Assembly (NCBI RefSeq): GCF_030271215.1 | Contig: NZ_JASNGB010000151.1 | Location: 733 to 7,206 of the forward strand | DNA length: 6,474 nucleotides | From: Deinococcus rhizophilus | GTDB lineage: Bacteria; Deinococcota; Deinococci; Deinococcales; Deinococcaceae | Direction of reading: 5' to 3' | Part shown: piece after piece, positions 1 to 6,474 of the stretch | Numbering within the stretch: the first letter of the stretch is position 1 | How the letters are laid out: each line of letters starts with the position of its first letter | The notes under the pieces: model-generated | Databases searched by the model: none | Told to the model about the DNA's origin: nothing | What the model saw: the letters and a program-made list of their open reading frames with translations, nothing else | Position numbers and translations under genes: made by a program

Positions 1-1
1 C

Positions 2-1537
2 GCGGCCCTGCAGCAGATCGGTCCGGCGGCGCGGCAGGACCTCGGCGGGCGGCGGGCCGAACTCGTCACGGACGATGTGGCGGGCACGCTGGCGGCGCTG
101 CGGCGTGACCCCAACGTGGAGTACGCGGTGCCCAACGCCGTGCTGCGGGCCCAGGCCACGGCGGCCCCGGTCGAGCCCACCGACGAGTACGCGGGCCTGC
201 AGTGGGCCTACCGCCTGCTGGGGTACCGGGCCGTGTGGCGCGACATGGAGGACGGAGGCTACACCCGGCCCGTCACGGTGGCGGTCGTGGACTCGGGGGT
301 GCGCTACGACCACCCGGACCTCGCCGGGTCGCTGCTGGGGCCGGACGAGGGGGCGCTGGACGTGCTGGGCTTCGTGCCCGCAGGCCAGGCGGGGGCCTAC
401 GACAACGGCGACGGGGACGGCCCCGACCGTGACCCCACCGACCCCGGCACCCCGGCCCGCCGGGGGGGCAGCCACGGCACCCACGTCAGCGGCATCATCG
501 CGGCCCGCTGGGGCGAGATCGCCGCGTTTCCCGGCTGCGCGGGGTGCAGCACCAGCGGGGTGGTGGGCGCCGCCTACAAGGCGCCGGTGAAGGTCCTGCC
601 CCTGCGCGCCATCGACGCGCAGGGCAACACCGAGGTCTCGGACGTGGTGAACGCGGTGCGCTACGCGGCGGGGCTGCCCGTCACGCTGGGCACGCACACC
701 TACCGGCTGGACCGTCCGGCGCAGATCATCAACCTGAGTCTGGGGGGCGACATCCCCGCGAGCCAGGCCGCGCCGCTGTGCGAGGCGGTCGCGGAGGCCA
801 CGGCCGCCGGGGCGCTGGTCTTCGCGGCGGCGGGCAACGGCTACGGCACCACTCCCTACTACCCGGCCGCCTGCGAGGGCGCGGTGGCGGTGGGGGCGGT
901 GACCCTCTCGGGGGCCAGTGCGCCCATCCAGGCCAGCTACTCCAACCGGTACCCGGCGGTGCAGCTCGCCGCGCCGGGCGGGGTGGACCTGACGGGAGCG
1001 ACCTACCACAACGGCGGGCAGCTCAACGGCAACCCCTATGCCGACGTGATTCTCTCGACCGACTGGGACTACGGCAAGAACCAGCCCACCTACATGGGGC
1101 AGGCCGGAACCAGTCAGGCCACCCCGCAGGTGAGTGCGCTGGCCGCGCTGCTGCTCAGCAAGGGCGTGACCCAGGGCCGGGACGACACGCTGGCCCGGCT
1201 GGTCGAGACGGCGACCGACATGGGGACCAGTGGCCGCGACGACGCCTTCGGGTACGGGATGGTCAACGCGGCGGCGGCGCTGGGGGCTCCGGCGGTCACG
1301 GACACCCTGGGCCTGCGGCTGTGGGACACGCGGGGCCTGGCCTATCAGCCCGCGCTTGACGCGCTGGGGCGCTTCACGGCCTACCTGCCCGACGGCACCT
1401 TCCGGGCGCTGGCCGGGCGCGACCGCGACGGCAACGGCATCTACGGCGAGACGCACGAGCCGGGTACCGAGCGCGGGGCCACGCTGGGGCCGGACCGGAC
1501 GCGGGTCGACCTGGGCGAGCTGAGTCCAGCCCCCTGA
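2..1537 (+). CDS. Subtilisin-like (S8) secreted serine protease, 5'-truncated by the window edge
   Basis: The frame is open from base 2 to a TGA at 1535-1537 (511 visible codons); the true start and signal peptide lie upstream. Numbering from base 2, the first ~60 residues resemble the end of an I9-type inhibitory propeptide (DPNVEYAVPNAVLRAQA). The catalytic domain follows with Asp97 (VAVVDSG), His158 (SHGTHVSG), oxyanion Asn279 (AAAGNG) and nucleophile Ser371 (AGTSQATP), a complete S8 set. The serine motif has Gln where GTSMATP is commonest. An Asp/Gly-rich stretch (134-147) just before the His motif may bind calcium. Cys179, Cys182, Cys260 and Cys291 could form disulfides, which suits an exported enzyme. 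After about residue 430 comes an ~80-residue extension with a DRDGNG motif at 474-479, like the calcium-loop tail seen on other bacterial exoproteases. Likely role: extracellular protein degradation. Family is certain; substrate and export route are not visible. Confidence 0.95.
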   Translation, partial: AALQQIGPAARQDLGGRRAELVTDDVAGTLAALRRDPNVEYAVPNAVLRAQATAAPVEPTDEYAGLQWAYRLLGYRAVWRDMEDGGYTRPVTVAVVDSGVRYDHPDLAGSLLGPDEGALDVLGFVPAGQAGAYDNGDGDGPDRDPTDPGTPARRGGSHGTHVSGIIAARWGEIAAFPGCAGCSTSGVVGAAYKAPVKVLPLRAIDAQGNTEVSDVVNAVRYAAGLPVTLGTHTYRLDRPAQIINLSLGGDIPASQAAPLCEAVAEATAAGALVFAAAGNGYGTTPYYPAACEGAVAVGAVTLSGASAPIQASYSNRYPAVQLAAPGGVDLTGATYHNGGQLNGNPYADVILSTDWDYGKNQPTYMGQAGTSQATPQVSALAALLLSKGVTQGRDDTLARLVETATDMGTSGRDDAFGYGMVNAAAALGAPAVTDTLGLRLWDTRGLAYQPALDALGRFTAYLPDGTFRALAGRDRDGNGIYGETHEPGTERGATLGPDRTRVDLGELSPAP

Positions 1538-1560
1538 GCGCGGGGCCAAGGCTCTTTGCA

Positions 1561-1597
1561 GCAGCCCTGGGTGCGGAACTTTCCGGCCCGGGGCTGC
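1561..1597 (+). terminator. Hairpin downstream of the protease gene, probable terminator without a T tract
   Basis: GCAGCCCTGGG (1561-1571) pairs with CCCGGGGCTGC (1587-1597) over 11 positions, including one T:G wobble. Inside the loop CGGA (1574-1577) pairs with TCCG (1582-1585) around a 4-nt loop, giving a two-part stem. It begins 23 nt after the protease stop codon and ends 25 nt before the next promoter, which fits the end of one transcript. What follows is C-rich, not T-rich, so it is not a canonical intrinsic terminator; it could instead be a 3'-end stabiliser. Confidence 0.55.
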
Positions 1598-1622
1598 CCC
1601 CTGTCTGCCCTCTGTGACCTGC

Positions 1623-1651
1623 TTGACAGTCCTCCCGCCGCCGCCTACCCT
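1623..1651 (+). promoter_or_regulatory. Sigma-70-type promoter for the dppABC operon
   Basis: A perfect -35 box, TTGACA (1623-1628), is separated by exactly 17 bp from TACCCT (1646-1651), which keeps the key TAnnnT positions of the -10 box. Deinococcus housekeeping promoters commonly use this TTGACA/TAnnnT form. Transcription would begin near 1658, giving a leader of about 86 nt before the dppA start. It lies in the only noncoding gap between the protease and dppA, so it makes dppABC a separate unit from the protease gene. Confidence 0.75.
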
Positions 1652-1695
1652 GAGCGCACGTTCAGAGCTTGAGCTGCCGTTCATGTTTCCCTGCC

Positions 1696-1712
1696 CGGAC
1701 CACCGTGGTCCG
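1696..1712. repeat. Perfect 17-bp palindrome in the dppA leader (operator or RNA hairpin)
   Basis: CGGACCAC, one central C, then GTGGTCCG: two perfect 8-bp arms. As RNA it can form a 7-bp stem with a 3-nt loop, extendable by two C:G pairs (1694-1695 with 1714-1715) past a bulged A. It lies roughly 40-55 nt after the predicted transcription start and directly precedes a G-rich stretch that could act as a ribosome-binding site at 1712-1719. It may be an operator for a dimeric regulator acting as a roadblock, or a leader hairpin affecting translation. The sequence does not decide between these. Confidence 0.55.
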
Positions 1713-1720
1713 AGGGGGGC

Positions 1721-1743
1721 ATGGCGGCGTACCCGGAGGGTTC

Positions 1744-1747
<4 letters not shown>
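1721..1747 (+). CDS. Possible 8-codon leader peptide overlapping the dppA start
   Basis: ATG at 1721 opens a frame for MAAYPEGS ending at TGA (1745-1747). The stop overlaps the dppA ATG (1744-1746) in an ATGA arrangement, the geometry used for translational coupling. GAGG at 1712-1715, within a run of G, lies 5 nt upstream of the ATG and could serve as ribosome-binding site; its first base is also the last paired base of the 1696-1712 hairpin. Such a short frame can arise by chance, and nothing in the peptide marks it as an attenuator (no run of one amino acid). Treat as a hypothesis. Confidence 0.3.
1735..1739 (+). promoter_or_regulatory. dppA: Ribosome-binding site fixing the dppA start at 1744
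   Basis: GGAGG lies 4 nt before ATG 1744. The frame is open upstream to a TTG at 1669, but that start has no purine-rich site and would put 25 charged or polar residues before the signal peptide. The ATG at 1744 starts directly with MKKLLLTALL, a normal Sec signal, so it is preferred. Confidence 0.85.
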
Positions 1748-3321
<1,574 letters not shown>

Positions 3322-3336
3322 GCCGCCATTTCTAAC

Positions 3337-3388
3337 GGGAGGGCGCGGGACCGTGGGCAGAATCGGAAAGCCCGCCCCGCGCCCTCCC
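3337..3388 (+). ncRNA. Large composite hairpin between dppA and dppB (mRNA stabiliser or partial terminator)
   Basis: GGGAGGGCGCGGG (3337-3349) pairs perfectly with CCCGCGCCCTCCC (3376-3388), 13 bp that are almost all G:C. Beyond a 3-nt bulge, GTGGGC (3353-3358) pairs with GCCCGC (3370-3375) around an 11-nt loop. The element begins 16 nt after the dppA stop and ends 13 nt before the dppB ribosome-binding site. No T tract follows. In ABC importer operons such hairpins often protect the binding-protein mRNA from 3' decay or end part of the transcripts, so that the binding protein exceeds the permeases. That role here is inferred from position and stability. Confidence 0.65.
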
Positions 3389-3400
3389 CCATGCTCACGA

Positions 3401-3408
3401 GAGAGGAG
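3401..3408 (+). promoter_or_regulatory. dppB: Ribosome-binding site supporting the TTG start of dppB
   Basis: GAGAGGAG, with AGGAG at 3404-3408, ends 8 nt before TTG 3417, a near-ideal spacing. No in-frame ATG or GTG lies nearby, and starting here gives the usual DppB beginning (MGSYVIRRLLRTLLV), so the rare TTG start is well supported. Confidence 0.8.
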
Positions 3409-3416
3409 CCGACATC

Positions 3417-4454
<1,038 letters not shown>

Positions 4455-4458
4455 GTTC

Positions 4459-5463
<1,005 letters not shown>

Positions 5464-5481
5464 CAGCAGTCACCAACAGCG

Positions 5482-5525
5482 AGGGGGGCAGAGGGTGGGA
5501 GAAACGTCCCGGTCCTCTGCCCCCT
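5482..5525. terminator. Long hairpin between convergent dppC and aroE-like genes, probable bidirectional terminator
   Basis: The arm from 5484 to 5495 pairs with 5513-5524 over 12 positions (GGGGGCAGAGG with CCTCTGCCCCC, plus one G:T wobble), and A5482 can pair with T5525 past a bulged G. Inside, GGGA (5497-5500) pairs with TCCC (5507-5510) around GAAACG. It begins 18 nt after the dppC stop and ends 37 nt before the stop of the opposing gene, the expected place for a shared terminator. Neither side has a T tract. Confidence 0.65.
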
Positions 5526-5569
5526 CTGCATTCAGGCGCTCTTTGTTCAGGCGCTCTGCGTTCAGGCCA
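5525..5569. repeat. Three imperfect 15-bp tandem repeats at the 3' end of the aroE-like gene
   Basis: The units are TCTGCATTCAGGCGC (5525-5539), TCTTTGTTCAGGCGC (5540-5554) and TCTGCGTTCAGGCCA (5555-5569). Each differs from a shared consensus at one or two positions. The third unit contains the stop codon of the minus-strand gene (TCA, 5562-5564), so read on that strand every unit carries GCCTGAA, a copy of the gene's end. The period of 15 bp equals five codons. The first unit touches the right arm of the neighbouring hairpin. Confidence 0.7.
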
Positions 5570-6311
5570 GGGCCGCCGCGAGGTCGCTCAGGTCCTCGGG
5601 GCGATAACGCTGCCCGGTGGCATGCAGCAGTTGCCGCACCAGCCGCAGTTCGGAGAGGCGGGCGAGGTCCAGCCGCGCCGCGCCGCTGCCCCCGGTGCCC
5701 GCCTGCCCGGTCAGGTCGACGAGGGTGTGGTAGGGCTGCAGCAGGCCGGTGGGAAGGGGCCCGCCCGTCAGCACGACCAGGTCGGCCCGCTCCGAGAGCG
5801 AGGTGAGGGCCGAGTCACGCCGCCCCACCGGAAAGGCGCGGACTCCGGCAGGCACCTCGCGGGCGAAGCGTTCGGCCTCGGGGTAGGAATCGGCCACGAT
5901 GCCCACGCTCCCGAAACCCAGCCGCAACAGCGGGAGGGCGCGGGCGAGGTCACTGCCTGAGCCCAGCAGCAGGGCGCCCGCGCCGCGTGCCGCGTAGCCG
6001 CTTCCCTCCACCGCGTCCATCAGCGCGTCCGATAGGGCGTAGGTGCCGTGCGTCCCCGCCCCAAAGGCCACCGCGTCCACCCGGCCCACCCGCCGGGCAT
6101 CGGGGTCGGGGTCCACGTGTCCGGCAAAGGCCACCTCGCGCGAGGGGTGAACGAGCGCCCCCACGAAGCGCAGGGTGCGGCAGGCGTCCAGCACGGCGGC
6201 GGGGTCCTCGTCGGGGACAGGCACGGCGAGCAGACCGGCTCCCCGCAGGGCGCGGGCGGCGTCGGCGGAATACCCGATCAGGGCCAGGGGGGACTCGCTG
6301 GGGGGGCGCAT
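5562..6311 (-). CDS. Divergent shikimate dehydrogenase (AroE)-like protein
   Basis: 249 residues, slightly shorter than usual AroE (about 260-290). AroE reduces 3-dehydroshikimate with NADPH in the cytoplasm, in aromatic amino-acid synthesis. The fold is suggested by VGALVHPSREVAF (50-62, in place of the NVTxPxK motif), ALSDALMDAV (92-101, in place of NTDxxGF), a Rossmann-type glycine loop LLLGSGSDLARAL (114-126) and a typical C-terminal ELRLVRQLLHATGQRY helix. Several catalytic features look changed: the shikimate-binding SxS near the N-terminus is missing (GYSADAARALRGAGL at that place), the catalytic Lys is replaced by Arg58, and Asn of NTD by Leu93; Asp95 is kept. Asp141 after the second strand stands where AroE has the NADP-binding Asn-Arg. 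It may be a weak or repurposed enzyme rather than the pathway's AroE. The start at ATG 6311 has no ribosome-binding site; see the promoter entry. Convergent with dppC. Confidence 0.75.
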   Translation of the reverse strand: MRPPSESPLALIGYSADAARALRGAGLLAVPVPDEDPAAVLDACRTLRFVGALVHPSREVAFAGHVDPDPDARRVGRVDAVAFGAGTHGTYALSDALMDAVEGSGYAARGAGALLLGSGSDLARALPLLRLGFGSVGIVADSYPEAERFAREVPAGVRAFPVGRRDSALTSLSERADLVVLTGGPLPTGLLQPYHTLVDLTGQAGTGGSGAARLDLARLSELRLVRQLLHATGQRYRPEDLSDLAAALA

Positions 6312-6319
6312 CGGGGGGC

Positions 6320-6325
6320 AGTCTA
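6320..6325 (-). promoter_or_regulatory. Candidate -10 element for a leaderless aroE-like transcript
   Basis: On the minus strand TAGACT, a TAnnnT box, ends 8 nt before the ATG at 6311-6309. Transcription starting the usual 6-8 nt downstream would begin at or beside the A of the ATG, giving a leaderless mRNA. This explains the absence of a ribosome-binding site (the 8 intervening bases are C-rich: GCCCCCCG). Leaderless genes with such an adjacent -10 box are common in Deinococcus. No convincing -35 box is seen 17 bp upstream (GGCGCC at 6343-6348). The rest of the 76-nt gap (6312-6387) shows only a GCGGCGCCGC palindrome at 6341-6350. Confidence 0.45.
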
Positions 6326-6387
6326 GCGCCCGGCAGGGAAGCGGCGCCGCCTCCAGTTGGGGGCAGCGCCGGGGCGGGGAGAAAAAC

Positions 6388-6474
6388 TCAGTTCTGGCGC
6401 TTCTGGTCGCCCTGCTTGGCGCCGTCGCCCTGGGTCGCGCCGCTCACAGCAGGCGAGTCGGGTGCGGGCGAGCC
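6388..6474 (-). CDS. C-terminal end of an unidentified protein, truncated by the window edge
   Basis: Reading leftward from the window end, 28 codons run to a TGA (6390-6388). They encode a hydrophilic, Gly/Ala/Pro/Gln-rich tail ending GDGAKQGDQKRQN. About 25 of 28 third positions are G or C, matching the other genes, and the frame fits a real 3' end. The composition indicates a disordered C-terminus; no domain is visible, so no function is proposed. The stop lies 76 nt upstream of the aroE-like ATG on the same strand, so the two genes could be co-transcribed, although the candidate promoter in the gap allows separate expression. Confidence 0.55.
   Translation of the reverse strand, partial: GSPAPDSPAVSGATQGDGAKQGDQKRQN

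Noticed and set aside
1669..1743. Upstream TTG extension of dppA
   Set aside because: No ribosome-binding site, and it would place 25 residues before an otherwise normal Sec signal peptide.
6341..6350. GCGGCGCCGC palindrome upstream of the AroE-like gene
   Set aside because: Short self-complementary GC strings are frequent by chance at this G+C content; no second copy or link to the promoter.
6381..6440. Intrinsic terminator for the partial minus-strand gene, suggested by a run of five Ts just after its stop
   Set aside because: The only nearby stem is GGCGC/GCGCC with an 18-nt loop inside the coding region and about 10 nt from the Ts; too weak to call.

Overview
The window is about 70% G+C with coding density and codon choice (third positions almost all G or C) typical of a member of the Deinococcota, most likely Deinococcus or a close relative. 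Supporting this are non-lipoprotein solute-binding proteins with plain Sec signals, a TTGACA/TAnnnT promoter, and a gene whose -10 element sits right against its ATG, as in leaderless Deinococcus mRNAs. The taxonomic call is inference; no rRNA or other marker gene is present.

Layout, left to right. (1) Positions 2-1537 (+) hold the 3' part of a secreted subtilisin-like (S8) serine protease: the end of an inhibitory propeptide, a complete Asp/His/Asn/Ser catalytic domain and a short C-terminal domain with a calcium-loop-like motif. It is followed by a hairpin at 1561-1597. (2) Positions 1623-1743 are a control region: a strong promoter (TTGACA, 17-bp spacer, TACCCT), an approximately 86-nt leader with a perfect 17-bp palindrome, and a possible 8-codon leader peptide whose stop codon overlaps the next start codon. 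(3) Positions 1744-5463 (+) form a dppABC operon: a periplasmic dipeptide-binding protein and two permease subunits. A large composite hairpin separates dppA from dppB, dppB starts at TTG, and dppB and dppC are 4 nt apart. No ATPase genes follow. The operon ends at a long hairpin (5482-5525). (4) Positions 5562-6311 (-) encode a divergent shikimate-dehydrogenase-like protein, convergent with the operon. (5) Positions 6388-6474 (-) are the last 28 codons of an unidentified protein.

The left and middle parts make biological sense together: an exported protease would release peptides and the Dpp importer would take them up, although promoter and hairpin placement argue that they are separate transcription units. 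I see no mobile elements, CRISPR arrays, tRNAs, rRNAs or defence genes. The window is mostly ordinary housekeeping and nutrient-acquisition DNA. The less ordinary points are the dppA leader, the dppA-dppB hairpin, the degenerate active site of the AroE-like protein with its leaderless-looking promoter, and a 15-bp tandem repeat that carries copies of that gene's stop codon.
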